Below the pieces are notes generated by a model. The model was not told where the DNA came from, ran no database searches, and worked only from the letters and a program-made list of their open reading frames with translations. Below, one piece after another: positions 46,540 through 55,234 of a stretch of DNA of 64,000 nucleotides. Origin of the DNA: Pseudomonas sp. MM211 (lineage in GTDB: Bacteria > Pseudomonadota > Gammaproteobacteria > Pseudomonadales > Pseudomonadaceae); contig NZ_CP081942.1 of NCBI RefSeq assembly GCF_020386635.1, positions 4,154,001-4,218,000 of the forward strand. Direction: 5' to 3'. Each line of letters opens with the position of its first letter. The stretch's first letter is position 1. Made by a program: the position numbers and the translations under genes.

Positions 46540-46949
46540 AAGTCGACCTTGCCCCTGCCCGCTTTGATCGCCCCGCGCTTGGTCTTGCCTTCCAGCCGAC
46601 GCTTCTTGGAACCGAGGGTCGGCTTGGTCGGGCGGCGAGCCTTTTCGGTTTTGCCCGCAGAACGGATTAGCTCGGACAGGCGCTCCAGGGCGTCAGCGCG
46701 GTTCTGTTCCTGGGTGCGATATTGCTGCGCCTTGATGATCACCACGCCATCGGCAGTGATGCGGCTGTCACGCAGGGCCAGCAGCCGTTCCTTGTAGAAC
46801 GGCGGCAGTGACGATGCCTGGCTGTCGAAGCGCAGGTGCATGGCGCTGGACACCTTGTTGACGTTCTGCCCGCCCGCGCCCTGGGCGCGGATGGCGGTGA
46901 GTTCGACTTCGTCGTCAGGCAGATGGATGCTGTTGGAAATGACCAGCAT
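46536..46949 (-). CDS. arfB: ArfB, alternative ribosome-rescue peptidyl-tRNA hydrolase
   Basis: Frees ribosomes stalled on mRNA without a stop codon. The start [16 protein letters not shown] gives 137 residues, as in family members; the open frame runs further upstream but without support. [20 protein letters not shown] holds the GGQ catalytic motif of class I release factors. The basic C-terminal tail ([20 protein letters not shown]) is the part that enters the empty mRNA channel. It overlaps the dkgB stop on the other strand by 4 bases. Confidence 0.94.
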   Translation of the reverse strand: MLVISNSIHLPDDEVELTAIRAQGAGGQNVNKVSSAMHLRFDSQASSLPPFYKERLLALRDSRITADGVVIIKAQQYRTQEQNRADALERLSELIRSAGKTEKARRPTKPTLGSKKRRLEGKTKRGAIKAGRGKVDF

Positions 46950-47031
46950 GGGGGTTCCGGCAATGAGCTGAGCCGCGCAGCATAACGCCTGAGCGTCGCC
47001 AGGCACCAGTGATCGCGGCCAACGATACAGC

Positions 47032-47829
47032 TCAGGCTCGCTGCCGGAACGGCGCCAGAAACTGCTGGGCGCGGGCCGTTTGCGGGGCACTGAAGAAGGC
47101 TTCCGGCAAGCCGCTTTCAACGATGTGGCCGCCATCCATGAAGATGATCCGGCTGGCGACCTGCCGGGCGAACTCCATTTCATGGGTGACGATCACCATG
47201 GTCGCACCCTCGGCGGCCAGATCGCGCATCACCTCCAACACCTCGCCGACCAGCATCGGGTCGAGGGCGCTGGTGGGTTCGTCGAACAACAGCACGTCCG
47301 GCTTCATGGCCAGCGCACGGGCAATGCCGACCCGCTGTTTCTGCCCGCCCGAGAGCCGCGACGGGAACATGTTGGCCTTGTCGGCAAGCCCGACTTTGGC
47401 GAGCAGCGCCATGGCCTCGTCATGCACCTCCTTGCGGTTGCGCTTCTGCACGTGCACCGGGGCTTCCATGATGTTGCCCAGTACGGTCAGGTGCGGCCAC
47501 AGGGCGAAGTGCTGGAACACCATACCGATGCGCGAGCGCATCTGCGCCAGTTCGGCATCGCCGATCCGCGCGCCGCCCTTGTGTGCACCGAAGCGCTTGG
47601 AGTTGAGACGGATGCTGCCGGCGTCCGGCGTCTCCAGCCAGTTGATACAGCGCAGCAGGGTCGACTTGCCGCAGCCCGACGGCCCGAGCAGGCACAGCAC
47701 TTCGCCACGCTCCAAATCCAGGGAGACATCTGCCAGTACGCGGTTGGCGCCAAAGGACTTGGACACGCCCTGCACCTGTAGCACCTTGGTCGTTGCGGGT
47801 GTATCCACGTTGTTCATAAGACTGCTCAT
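47032..47829 (-). CDS. Polar amino acid ABC importer, ATP-binding subunit
   Basis: A 265-residue ATPase of the HisP/GlnQ type. Walker A is [20 protein letters not shown], the Q-loop [20 protein letters not shown], the signature [20 protein letters not shown], Walker [14 protein letters not shown] and the H-loop VTHEMEFA. Its ATG overlaps the stop of the upstream permease by 4 bases, so it is the last gene of a four-gene importer operon (binding protein, two permeases, ATPase) that starts at 50009. An insertion of about 12 residues near residue 75 ([14 protein letters not shown]) is within the variation of the family. Confidence 0.95.
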   Translation of the reverse strand: MSSLMNNVDTPATTKVLQVQGVSKSFGANRVLADVSLDLERGEVLCLLGPSGCGKSTLLRCINWLETPDAGSIRLNSKRFGAHKGGARIGDAELAQMRSRIGMVFQHFALWPHLTVLGNIMEAPVHVQKRNRKEVHDEAMALLAKVGLADKANMFPSRLSGGQKQRVGIARALAMKPDVLLFDEPTSALDPMLVGEVLEVMRDLAAEGATMVIVTHEMEFARQVASRIIFMDGGHIVESGLPEAFFSAPQTARAQQFLAPFRQRA

Positions 47830-48488
47830 GCGCGGCGCACCTCGGCGTAACGGGTAAATAGGTTGGTGAGCAATTCGATGGCCAGACAGATCACCCAGTA
47901 CATCAGCACCGCCGACAGGAAGCTGGCGAAGGGAATGAAGTAGGTCGACTGAATGGCGTTGATCGCCGCCGTCAGCTCGGTCACGGCGATGATTCCCAGA
48001 AAGGCGCTGTCCTTGACGATCTGGATCATCTGGTTGCCGATCATCGGTGTCGCGCGCAGCAGCACCGGCGGCATGATGATGCGCCGCAGCAGGCCGAAGC
48101 CGTGGAAGCCGAACGCCCTGCCCGCCTCGATGGTGTCGTGGGGCAGATCCTTCCAGGCGCCCTTGAGGATGATCGCCATGTAGGCGGTGTTGTAGATGAT
48201 CAGCGCGACGATGCCCGACACCCAGTTGCTCAGCTGGATACCCCCGGATGGCAGCCCGAAATAGATCAGGTACACCAGCAGCAGGAACGGCGTGCAGCGC
48301 ATGCACTCGCAGTAGAACGAAGCGCTGCGACCAATGAACACGCGATTCGACATCAGCAGCGGAGTGAGCAGAATCCCCAGCAGCAGCGACACGCTACCGG
48401 CGATCAGGATGAACACCAGGGTGTTCATGAAGCCTTCCAGAATGGACGGATAGTGCTGCCAGACGGTGATGAAATCGCTGAGGTTCAT
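47826..48488 (-). CDS. Polar amino acid ABC importer, permease 2
   Basis: A 220-residue HisM/GlnP-type permease with about five membrane segments, starting [19 protein letters not shown]. The EAA motif, [20 protein letters not shown], contacts the ATPase. Its start overlaps the preceding permease stop by 4 bases, and its own stop overlaps the ATPase start. Two different permeases suggest a heterodimeric channel. Confidence 0.94.
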   Translation of the reverse strand: MNLSDFITVWQHYPSILEGFMNTLVFILIAGSVSLLLGILLTPLLMSNRVFIGRSASFYCECMRCTPFLLLVYLIYFGLPSGGIQLSNWVSGIVALIIYNTAYMAIILKGAWKDLPHDTIEAGRAFGFHGFGLLRRIIMPPVLLRATPMIGNQMIQIVKDSAFLGIIAVTELTAAINAIQSTYFIPFASFLSAVLMYWVICLAIELLTNLFTRYAEVRRA

Positions 48489-49132
48489 ACGGCGGCCTCC
48501 TGACCCTGGACGTTGCGCTCCAGGCGACGTTGCAGCCTGACCAGCAGAAAGATGATCGCCACGTACAGGCACAGCCCCACCAGCAACGGCGGCAATGGGT
48601 CATAGGTTCTGGCGCCCACGCGCTGGGCTGCACGGGTGATCTCGACCATGCCGATCACCGCGATGGCCGGGCTGGACTTCACCAGCATGGTCATCTCGTT
48701 GACCAGCCCGGGCAGGCTCGACTGCCAAACCTGGGGCAGCACGATGCGCATCACCCGCATGCGCCGCGGCATGCCGAAGGCAAGCGCCGCGTCGTACTGC
48801 TGTCGATCGAAGGCCAGCAAGGCCGCGCGCCATATCTCGCAGTTGAATGCAGCGGCGGTGACCGAAAGGGAAATCAGTGCGGCGAGCAGCGGGCTCAGCG
48901 AAATGCCGAACTGCGGCAGGCCGAAGTACACCAGCAGAATCAGGGTCACCGCAGGGCAGGATCTGATGATGCTGACGTAGACGAAGGCCAGTTGCCGGGC
49001 TACCGGGATCCGGGCCCAGCGCACCAGCGCCAGGCCCAGCCCCAGAGGAATGCCAATAACGATTCCTACCAGCGACACACCCACCGTGGCAAAGGCACCC
49101 TGCAGGATGCTCCAGTAGTCGTATGCATTCAT
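48485..49132 (-). CDS. Polar amino acid ABC importer, permease 1
   Basis: A 215-residue permease, MNAYDYWSILQGAFATVGVS at the start and five hydrophobic segments. The EAA-like loop reads YDAALAFGMPRRMRVMRIVL. It lies 10 bases after the binding-protein gene and overlaps the second permease by 4 bases. Confidence 0.94.
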   Translation of the reverse strand: MNAYDYWSILQGAFATVGVSLVGIVIGIPLGLGLALVRWARIPVARQLAFVYVSIIRSCPAVTLILLVYFGLPQFGISLSPLLAALISLSVTAAAFNCEIWRAALLAFDRQQYDAALAFGMPRRMRVMRIVLPQVWQSSLPGLVNEMTMLVKSSPAIAVIGMVEITRAAQRVGARTYDPLPPLLVGLCLYVAIIFLLVRLQRRLERNVQGQEAAV

Positions 49133-49142
49133 GATGGCTTTA

Positions 49143-50009
49143 TCAGTTCACGTTAAGCGGCATGTTCTCGAAGCGCACGCCCAACCATTTTTCCTGCAGG
49201 CGATACATCTCACCGCTTTCACGGATTTTCAGCAGTGCGTTGTTGATCACCTCAAGTACGCCATCGTTGCCTTTCTTGACGGCCCAGGCTTTGTGGCCAG
49301 GCTCACCGATCGGCTGCCCCAGCTCGAACACATCGCCACGCTCCTTGACCAGCGCACGCAAGGTCAGATCGGTATTGACCACTGCATCGATACGGCCTTG
49401 GGCCAGATCCTGATAAGCCTCGGGATAGCCGTGGTACTCCATGATTTTCTTCACGCCCTCGCCTTTGCTGGCCTTGAGTTTGGCGTCGAATGCCTTGAGT
49501 TCGGCCAGGAAGGCACTACCGGTTTCAGCGCCGACCACCTTGCCGATCAGGTCTTCAGCGGTCTTGATCGAGCTGCCCTTCTTAACCCCGTAGTAGGTCG
49601 CCGATTCAGCCGTTGGCGTGGTGTAGTCGAAGCTCTGCTTGCGTTCGGCGGTGACCATGACTGCAGACAGTGCCATGTCGAACTTGCCGCTGGTGACGCC
49701 GGAAAGGATGCCAGCCCAGGGCATGATCTGCTGACGCAGTTCCAGGCCGGTTTCCTTTTCCACCAAGTCCTTGAGTTCGTTGTCGTAGCCGGTCGACTTG
49801 CCGTTCTCCATGAATTCGAAGGGACGGTAGTCATCTTCAGTGGCGACCACGACGTAGCCCCGAGCCTTCACCTCTTCAGCGGTCATGGCCTGGCTGATGG
49901 ATACGGCGCCGATGGTGGTCGCCAGTGCCAGCGCGATAGCCGAAAGAGATTTACCAACGTGCCCCTTGGCAACAGCCGTGGAGCAAATAAGGTCGCGAAT
50001 TGCTGACAT
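49143..50009 (-). CDS. Polar amino acid ABC importer, substrate-binding protein
   Basis: A 288-residue periplasmic binding protein of the family 3 type. A signal peptide (SLSAIALALATTIGAVSIS, cleaved near AMTAEE) precedes GYVVVATEDDYRPFEFMENG, then DLVEKETGLELRQQIMPWAG and FDYTTPTAESATYYG. Arg and Asp residues for alpha-amino and carboxylate groups are not obvious, so the ligand may differ from a plain amino acid. It heads the operon; its control region (50010-50575) has operator palindromes shared with the divergent amidohydrolase operon and the Rieske operon. Confidence 0.93.
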   Translation of the reverse strand: MSAIRDLICSTAVAKGHVGKSLSAIALALATTIGAVSISQAMTAEEVKARGYVVVATEDDYRPFEFMENGKSTGYDNELKDLVEKETGLELRQQIMPWAGILSGVTSGKFDMALSAVMVTAERKQSFDYTTPTAESATYYGVKKGSSIKTAEDLIGKVVGAETGSAFLAELKAFDAKLKASKGEGVKKIMEYHGYPEAYQDLAQGRIDAVVNTDLTLRALVKERGDVFELGQPIGEPGHKAWAVKKGNDGVLEVINNALLKIRESGEMYRLQEKWLGVRFENMPLNVN

Positions 50010-50090
50010 GCTGACTTCCTTCTAGTTATTGACGTTGACATCAATGCGGGCACGCAAAACCACGGCCGGCGCAGCACAAGGGTCAAAGCA

Positions 50091-50106
50091 AGTGGCATGC
50101 CATTTA
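50091..50106. promoter_or_regulatory. MarR-type operator, site 1
   Basis: AGTGGCATGCCATTTA; core TGGCATGCCA (50093-50102) is a perfect palindrome. It lies about 85 bases before the binding-protein ATG on the minus strand. It matches the TGGYATRCC pattern seen at five other places in this island. Confidence 0.7.
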
Positions 50107-50202
50107 TTTTTTACGCTTAATAATCAAATATTTAATTAATTTTCAGGTTTTTTGATAGCTGAATCATGTGCATTGTTCGCCCCAACAGCGCTCGCGATAT
50201 GG

Positions 50203-50214
50203 GTGGTATGCCAC
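50203..50214. promoter_or_regulatory. MarR-type operator, site 2
   Basis: GTGGTATGCCAC is palindromic but for the two centre bases. With the flank it reads GTGGTATGCCACTTAA, very close to site 5 in the Rieske control region read from the other strand (AGTGGTATGCCACTT). Confidence 0.8.
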
Positions 50215-50354
50215 TTAAATGGGCGAGACTTCATTCACTCGAGCCCCTTGCCTGCAGTCACGTTCTGCTCGAGGCGAAGGCAGGCTTGCGCTCTAGCTGC
50301 GCATGAGCCCATTCAAGGGCGTATCACGCCTGCATCAAAACAAGGCACAAATAG

Positions 50355-50368
50355 GTGGCATACCCCAC
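50355..50368. promoter_or_regulatory. MarR-type operator, site 3
   Basis: GTGGCATACCCCAC. Core TGGCATACCC, one or two changes from a perfect palindrome. It lies about 210 bases before the amidohydrolase ATG. A further half site, AGTGGCAATT, is at 50381-50390. Confidence 0.65.
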
Positions 50369-50416
50369 TTTAGTTCGTAAAGTGGCAATTTAGATTCGCC
50401 GCCAGCAACCATAAAG

Positions 50417-50432
50417 AGTGGTATACCCCGCT
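50417..50432. promoter_or_regulatory. MarR-type operator, site 4
   Basis: AGTGGTATACCCCGCT. Core TGGTATACCC. It lies in the AT-rich segment at 50390-50490, which probably holds the amidohydrolase promoter about 100-150 bases before its ATG. Confidence 0.65.
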
Positions 50433-50575
50433 ATAAATAAACTAATAAATCTATATTTATCAATATCTTGAGATTTAAATAGAAACTGGAATGGGATAAA
50501 TGGCACAGCCGTTGCACCCTCTTGGGCATACCTCAACGCAGTGTTGGGTTCGCAACTAGTAGAAGGTGAAGAACA

Positions 50576-51838
50576 ATGGCTGATGTGATCCTCAAAGGTG
50601 GTTACCTGATCGACCCCGCCCAGGGCTACGACGGGAATTTCGACATCGCCATCAGCAATGGTCGTATCGAGGCGATCACCGCGCCTGGCGCTGCCGGTGC
50701 GGCAACCACGGTGATCGATGTCAGCGGCAAGCTGGTTACGCCCGGCCTGATCGACACCCACGGCCACGTCTTCGAATACGTGACCGGCCGCTTCGGCCTG
50801 GATGCCGACCTCGCTGGCGTGCATTCGGGGGTGACCACCCTGATCGACCAGGGCGGGCCATCGTGCATGACGCTGCCGGCGTTCCGCGAGCATGTGGTCA
50901 AGGCCAAGAAAACCCGCGTATTCGCCTACCTGTCGGCCTATCTGGTCGGCGGCCTGGAGGGCCATTTCTACCCCAGCCTGTATACCCCGGAGTGCGTGGA
51001 CGTCGACGCGACCGTGCGCGCGGCGCTGGCCAATACCGACATCATCAAGGGCTTCAAGGCCCACGCCGAACTGGGCGGTTTTGAACGCTGGGGCAGCGAT
51101 GTGATGGCGATGAGCGCGGAGATCTCCCGGCGCGCCGGCATGCCGCTGTACATTCACTTCGGCCAGCTGTGGCCAAGCCCGGGAGACCCGAGCCCGGTGC
51201 ATCCCGACTCGATCCTCGCCGATGTGGTGCCGATGCTCAAAGCTGGCGATATCCTCGCCCACCCGTTCTCCCGTCATCCGGGCGGCGTGGTCAGCGCCGA
51301 CGGCAAGCTGCACCCCTTCATGACCCTGGCCAGGGACATGGGGCTGAAGGTGGATGTCGGTCACGGCTCGCACTTCAGCTTCCAGTGCGCGCGCATCGTT
51401 CTCGATGGCGGCGTGATTCCCGACACCCTCGGCGCCGACATGCACGGCTACAACACCCTGGTACCCGCGCCGCCGGGCACACCGAAAGAGCACTCGGATA
51501 CCGAGCACATGTTCTTCGGCAAGCAGCGCTTCTCCATGGCCTCGGCGATGACCAGCATGCTGGCCCTGGGCTTGCACATCAACCATGTGGTGGCCATGGC
51601 CACCTGCAACCCGGTGGAGGTGTTCGGGCTGCCGAAAGACCTCGGCACCCTGGCCATCGGCAACCCGGCCGACATCAGCGTGCTCAACGATGAACGTGGG
51701 CGCTTCCAGTTGAAGGACAACGAAGGCACCGCCGCCTACAGCGACCGCCTGCTGACACCGGCGTTCTGCTTGAAAGATGGCGAGCGCTTCGACGCCGTCG
51801 CCTCGATCCTGCCGCCCTACTCCAGCTTTGCGGCGTGA
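50576..51838 (+). CDS. Amidohydrolase-superfamily metallohydrolase (cyclic-amidase-like)
   Basis: A 420-residue enzyme with AAGGTGAAG before the ATG. The first metal site is LIDTHGHVFEY. The carbamylated lysine is likely in IIKGFKAHAELGG. Further ligands are YIHFGQLW and AHPFSRHPGG, and LGADMHGYN has the catalytic Asp. This arrangement is that of the dihydroorotase/hydantoinase/adenine-deaminase-like branch (the EF0837-type deacetylases). It hydrolyses C-N bonds, usually of cyclic amides or N-acyl compounds. It is the first gene of an operon with the amidase at 52022 and is divergent from the ABC importer; its promoter region has four operator palindromes. Confidence 0.85.
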   Translation: MADVILKGGYLIDPAQGYDGNFDIAISNGRIEAITAPGAAGAATTVIDVSGKLVTPGLIDTHGHVFEYVTGRFGLDADLAGVHSGVTTLIDQGGPSCMTLPAFREHVVKAKKTRVFAYLSAYLVGGLEGHFYPSLYTPECVDVDATVRAALANTDIIKGFKAHAELGGFERWGSDVMAMSAEISRRAGMPLYIHFGQLWPSPGDPSPVHPDSILADVVPMLKAGDILAHPFSRHPGGVVSADGKLHPFMTLARDMGLKVDVGHGSHFSFQCARIVLDGGVIPDTLGADMHGYNTLVPAPPGTPKEHSDTEHMFFGKQRFSMASAMTSMLALGLHINHVVAMATCNPVEVFGLPKDLGTLAIGNPADISVLNDERGRFQLKDNEGTAAYSDRLLTPAFCLKDGERFDAVASILPPYSSFAA

Positions 51839-51850
51839 TTGAACACTGGG

Positions 51851-51919
51851 ATCGCCCGCATGCGGGCTCCTACGGGGTATGCAGAAAATCGCATCTGTAG
51901 GAGCCGGCTTGCCGGCGAT
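51851..51919. repeat. Inverted pair of REP elements (BIME)
   Basis: ATCGCCCGCATGCGGGCTCC (51851 on) and GTAGGAGCCGGCTTGCCGGC (51897 on) are REP elements facing each other, separated by 23 bases. It is the typical pseudomonad REP. It lies between the amidohydrolase and amidase genes and could lower transcription into the second gene. Confidence 0.85.
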
Positions 51920-52021
51920 ATTTGCCCGGCAGGCGCATGAATGGCGGCCTGGCTATCCGCGCCATGCGTGTCGGGCTCGCTCACCTGTTATCTTTCATCG
52001 CTCACTGTCAGGAACATGCCC

Positions 52022-53173
52022 ATGAAGCTTGCCAACGGAATGATCACCGATGATCCGATCCATCTTGCCGCCACCGGTTCGGGCCCCCTCGACGGCCTGA
52101 GCTTCGCGGTCAAGGACGTGATGGCAATCGCTGGCCACCGCACCGGCTGCGGTCACCCGCTGTGGCGTGATAGCCACTCGCCTGCGCAAACCACCTCGCC
52201 GCTGATCGAACAACTGCTGGCCGCGGGCGCCACGCTGACGGGCAAGACTCACACCGACGAGCTGACCTACAGCCTGGCCGGCAGCAACGTCCACTACGGC
52301 ACGCCACCCAACCCCGCCGTGCCGGGTGCAACCGCGGGTGGCTCGTCGAGCGGCTCGGCATCGGTGGTGGCCGCAGGCCTGGTGGATTTCGCCATGGGCA
52401 GCGATACCGGTGGCTCGATTCGTATTCCAGCCAGCTACTGCGGGATTTACGGGCTGCGCCCCAGCCACGGAGCACTCGACTACGCACATTGCGCGCAACT
52501 GGCACGCAGCTTCGACTGCCTGGGCTGGTTCGCCCGCGATGGCGAAACCCTGGAACGGGTCGGCAAGGTGCTGTTGCCAGCGGGTGAGCATCGCCTGCAA
52601 CGTGTGCTGCTGGTCAGCAACGTGCGTGAGGAGGCTGGCGAAGCGGTGCTGGCGCAATTCAACAGCTGGCTGACACTGTCGCGCCTGCCGCTGCCCTGTG
52701 ATGGCTGGCAGGCACTGCCGTCGCTGGCCGACTTCGCCAACGATTTCCGCACCTTGCAGGCCTTCGAAGCCTGGCAGGAATACGGCAACTGGATCAGCCA
52801 GCACCAGCCGCAGTTCGGCCCAGGGGTGAAAGAGCGCTTCGCCAATGCCAGCCGCGTCAGTGAGACGGATGCTACCGCTGCGCAGAAACGCCTCGGCATA
52901 TTGCGTGCAGAGCTGGATGCCCTGCTCGGCGATGACGGCGTGCTGTGCCTGCCCACTGCACCCAGCCCGGCGATCGCCCTGACGGCCAGCGACGAGCAGG
53001 TCGAGCAGATTCGCCTGGCGACCCAGCGGATGACCGCCATCGCCGGCGTCGGCGGGTTACCCCAGGTATCCGTGCCGCTGCTGCAGACCGCTGACGGCCC
53101 GGTGGGCGTTTCGCTGATTGGCCCGCGCGGCAGTGACCGTGCGCTGCTTGCCCTGGCACGTCAGCTGAGCTGA
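52022..53173 (+). CDS. Amidase (amidase-signature family)
   Basis: A 383-residue amidase-signature enzyme. The ATG at 52022 has AGGA 8 bases upstream; ATG at 52016 is too close. The catalytic Lys is in LSFAVKDVMAIAG, the cis-Ser in PGATAGGSSSGSASVV and the nucleophile Ser in MGSDTGGSIRIPAS. Relatives include AtzE-type and aryl-malonamidase-like enzymes. It is short for the family (usually 450 or more), missing part of the variable C-terminal half. It likely releases ammonia from an amide made in this pathway. It has no AtzG-like small partner gene next to it. Confidence 0.9.
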   Translation: MKLANGMITDDPIHLAATGSGPLDGLSFAVKDVMAIAGHRTGCGHPLWRDSHSPAQTTSPLIEQLLAAGATLTGKTHTDELTYSLAGSNVHYGTPPNPAVPGATAGGSSSGSASVVAAGLVDFAMGSDTGGSIRIPASYCGIYGLRPSHGALDYAHCAQLARSFDCLGWFARDGETLERVGKVLLPAGEHRLQRVLLVSNVREEAGEAVLAQFNSWLTLSRLPLPCDGWQALPSLADFANDFRTLQAFEAWQEYGNWISQHQPQFGPGVKERFANASRVSETDATAAQKRLGILRAELDALLGDDGVLCLPTAPSPAIALTASDEQVEQIRLATQRMTAIAGVGGLPQVSVPLLQTADGPVGVSLIGPRGSDRALLALARQLS

Positions 53174-53212
53174 GGCCGCGTTGGCCTGCTTGCTCGACGC
53201 CTGATACAGAGA

Positions 53213-53728
53213 TCAGTTGCCGGTCTCTGTAGGCTGCAGGCGCAAGGGAGCACTTCTGACCTCGTTGTTGGCCTCCACCAGGCGGATCAGCTGGAGCATG
53301 AACAGGTCGCGCTCTTCGGCTGGCAGCGCCTCCAGTGTGCGGTCATGGGCACGCTGAACGGCATCGTTCATCTTCGTGACCAGGGTTTTGCCCTTGCGCG
53401 CCAGTTTCACCAGTTTGACGCGCTTGTCCTTCTCGCTCTGCCGGCGCAATAACAACCCCCGCGCTTCGAGGCGGGGAATCACTTCGGCGACACTGGTGCG
53501 CTCCAGACCAATGGCCTGAGCGATGGTGTTCTGATCCATCTCGCCCAATATGCCCAGTGAACTGAGCAGGCTGTACTGCACGGGCGTGATGTCATGGCCT
53601 CGGGTTTCCTCCTGGAACAGGCTGCAATGCACCTGATGCAGGCGACGTATCAAAAAGCCAGGTCGACCCAACAGGCTCGAGCGACTGACGGCCTCATCGA
53701 CCATGGCTTTTACTTCTTGGTTGTCCAT
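53213..53728 (-). CDS. MarR-family transcriptional regulator
   Basis: A 171-residue MarR regulator with the winged helix at about 60-110: LGEMDQNTIAQAIGLERTSV then AEVIPRLEARGLLLRRQSEKDKRVKLV. The helices on both sides form the dimer interface and ligand pocket. It lies between the amidase gene (convergent) and the Rieske operon (divergent). Its own start and that of the Rieske gene bracket two operator palindromes, so it probably represses both. It is the only DNA-binding regulator in 47-58 kb, so it is the best candidate for all six palindromes. Confidence 0.92.
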   Translation of the reverse strand: MDNQEVKAMVDEAVSRSSLLGRPGFLIRRLHQVHCSLFQEETRGHDITPVQYSLLSSLGILGEMDQNTIAQAIGLERTSVAEVIPRLEARGLLLRRQSEKDKRVKLVKLARKGKTLVTKMNDAVQRAHDRTLEALPAEERDLFMLQLIRLVEANNEVRSAPLRLQPTETGN

Positions 53729-53957
53729 ATTGCGCTCCGTAGCTCCCGGCTACTCGCTGATGATTAACAGTTGCGTCGTTACGTTTCGACAGATCCACCA
53801 GCGCCAGCAATCGTCAGCGCTATCCCTACCCCGCTCAGGCTCGTCGGCGCTAACCACAAAACGCCAAACGACAATTCCCCTCAGCACGAATCATGCCGTC
53901 AAAGCTGGAGGCTTCTTGTTCGCATTTACGCCGTCAAACTACCACACCTGCCCATAT

Positions 53958-53973
53958 AAGTGGCATACCACTC
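53958..53973. promoter_or_regulatory. MarR-type operator, site 5
   Basis: AAGTGGCATACCACTC. Core TGGCATACCA with flanking AGT/ACT gives a 14-base near-perfect palindrome, the best of the six. It lies about 235 bases before the Rieske ATG and 230 bases before the MarR ATG. Confidence 0.8.
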
Positions 53974-54079
53974 AAATAGCGCACGCTTATATAGCAGTGC
54001 GCTGCCTTTAGCGCTCCCTCCCGGTATTGAAGGAAATCGGCTGATTGCGCCCCGCCTGGGTTGCAGGCGCAGACAAAAA

Positions 54080-54095
54080 ACGTGGCATACCTCTT
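54080..54095. promoter_or_regulatory. MarR-type operator, site 6
   Basis: ACGTGGCATACCTCTT. Core TGGCATACCT, one strong half site and one weaker. It lies about 110 bases before the Rieske ATG, next to CTTGCTTTTCATTGG, a possible promoter segment. Confidence 0.65.
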
Positions 54096-54193
54096 GCTTT
54101 TCATTGGCCATTGGAAACATTCGCGCACTGCGACTTTTCATCCCAGCGCTTAGCCGGCCTGGAATCCTTATGTGCAGGAACGGAGTTCGACCC

Positions 54194-55234
54194 ATGAATT
54201 GCAAAGAGCATCTCAACAACCTGGACGCCCCGCTGGCACCCGCCCTGCTCAATGACTGGCATGTGGTCGCCAGCAGCGAGGAAGTGGTAGAGGGCACGCT
54301 GTATCCGTCCACCCTGTTCGACCGTGATCTGGTGATCTGGCGGGACTCCAAGGGCCAGGCCTATGTCTGGGAAGACCTGTGCATTCATCGTGGCGCGCGC
54401 CTGTCCAAAGGCTTCATCGCGTCCGACAAGGTGATCTGCCCGTACCACGGCTGGAACTACGACGGCAGCGCGCAGTGCACGCTGATTCCGGCATCGCCCA
54501 ACGAAACGCCGATGAAAAAGGCCAAGGCCATCGCTCACCATGTGAAGGAGGCCTACGGTTTCATCTGGACCTGCCTGGGTGAGCCGGCACAGGATATCGC
54601 CGCCTTCCCCGAATGGCTCGACGACAGCTACAAGAAAGTGGTCTGCGGGCCTTACGAGTTCAAATCCGGCTACCGCGCGCTGGAGAACTTCATCGACCCG
54701 ACCCACTTTCCCTTCGTACACGCTGGCGTCAACGGCCTGATGGACGCACCGGATCCCATCGGTCAGTACCGGGTGTGGGAAGAGGATGGCGTGCTGGCCA
54801 CCTCGGAAGTACAGGTCACCCAGCCCTATGGCGACCCGCGCCAGGTGCCCGTCATCGCCTACTACGCCTACAAGTGCCTGCGCCCGGGCGTGGCCTATTT
54901 CAAGAAGCGCCTGATCATTTCCGACCCGCTGCGCGCTCATGAAGGTAACGAGAACGACCGCTTCTGCACCTTCTTCACCATGCAGCAGGTCAGCGAGACG
55001 CGCAGCATCGTGCGCATCTGCTGCGCCATGAACTTCGACCCGATGCCCAGCGATGAAGACGTGCGCCGCCGCCAGGATCTGGTCTACGCCCAGGACAGCG
55101 CGATTGTCGACACCCAACGCCCCGAGCGCATCCCCACCGACCTGCGCCAGGAGCTGCACCACAGCACCGACCTGCTCGGCATGAAGTACCGATCCTGGCT
55201 ACGCGGCATGGGTATCAACTATGGCACCGTCTGA
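54194..55234 (+). CDS. Rieske non-haem iron oxygenase, alpha subunit (VanA/NdmA-like)
   Basis: A 346-residue Rieske oxygenase; GGAG lies 8 bases before the ATG. The Rieske cluster ligands are LCIHRGARLSKGF and ICPYHGWNYDG (C-x-H, C-x2-H). The mononuclear iron site is NFIDPTHFPFVHAG (D-x2-H-x4-H). Size and the lack of a beta-subunit gene match the single-component-oxygenase monooxygenases such as vanillate O-demethylase and caffeine N-demethylase, which remove methyl groups or hydroxylate. The C-terminus MKYRSWLRGMGINYG resembles that group. It overlaps its reductase gene by 14 bases. Confidence 0.92.
   Translation: MNCKEHLNNLDAPLAPALLNDWHVVASSEEVVEGTLYPSTLFDRDLVIWRDSKGQAYVWEDLCIHRGARLSKGFIASDKVICPYHGWNYDGSAQCTLIPASPNETPMKKAKAIAHHVKEAYGFIWTCLGEPAQDIAAFPEWLDDSYKKVVCGPYEFKSGYRALENFIDPTHFPFVHAGVNGLMDAPDPIGQYRVWEEDGVLATSEVQVTQPYGDPRQVPVIAYYAYKCLRPGVAYFKKRLIISDPLRAHEGNENDRFCTFFTMQQVSETRSIVRICCAMNFDPMPSDEDVRRRQDLVYAQDSAIVDTQRPERIPTDLRQELHHSTDLLGMKYRSWLRGMGINYGTV

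Noticed and set aside
47829..48306. Upstream extension of the ABC ATPase frame into the permease gene
   Set aside because: The ATPase similarity begins at the ATG at 47829, which overlaps the permease stop; the extension is out-of-frame permease sequence.
53960..54193. N-terminal extension of the Rieske oxygenase frame
   Set aside because: It contains operator-like palindromes and no similarity; GGAG lies 8 bases before the ATG at 54194 where family similarity starts.
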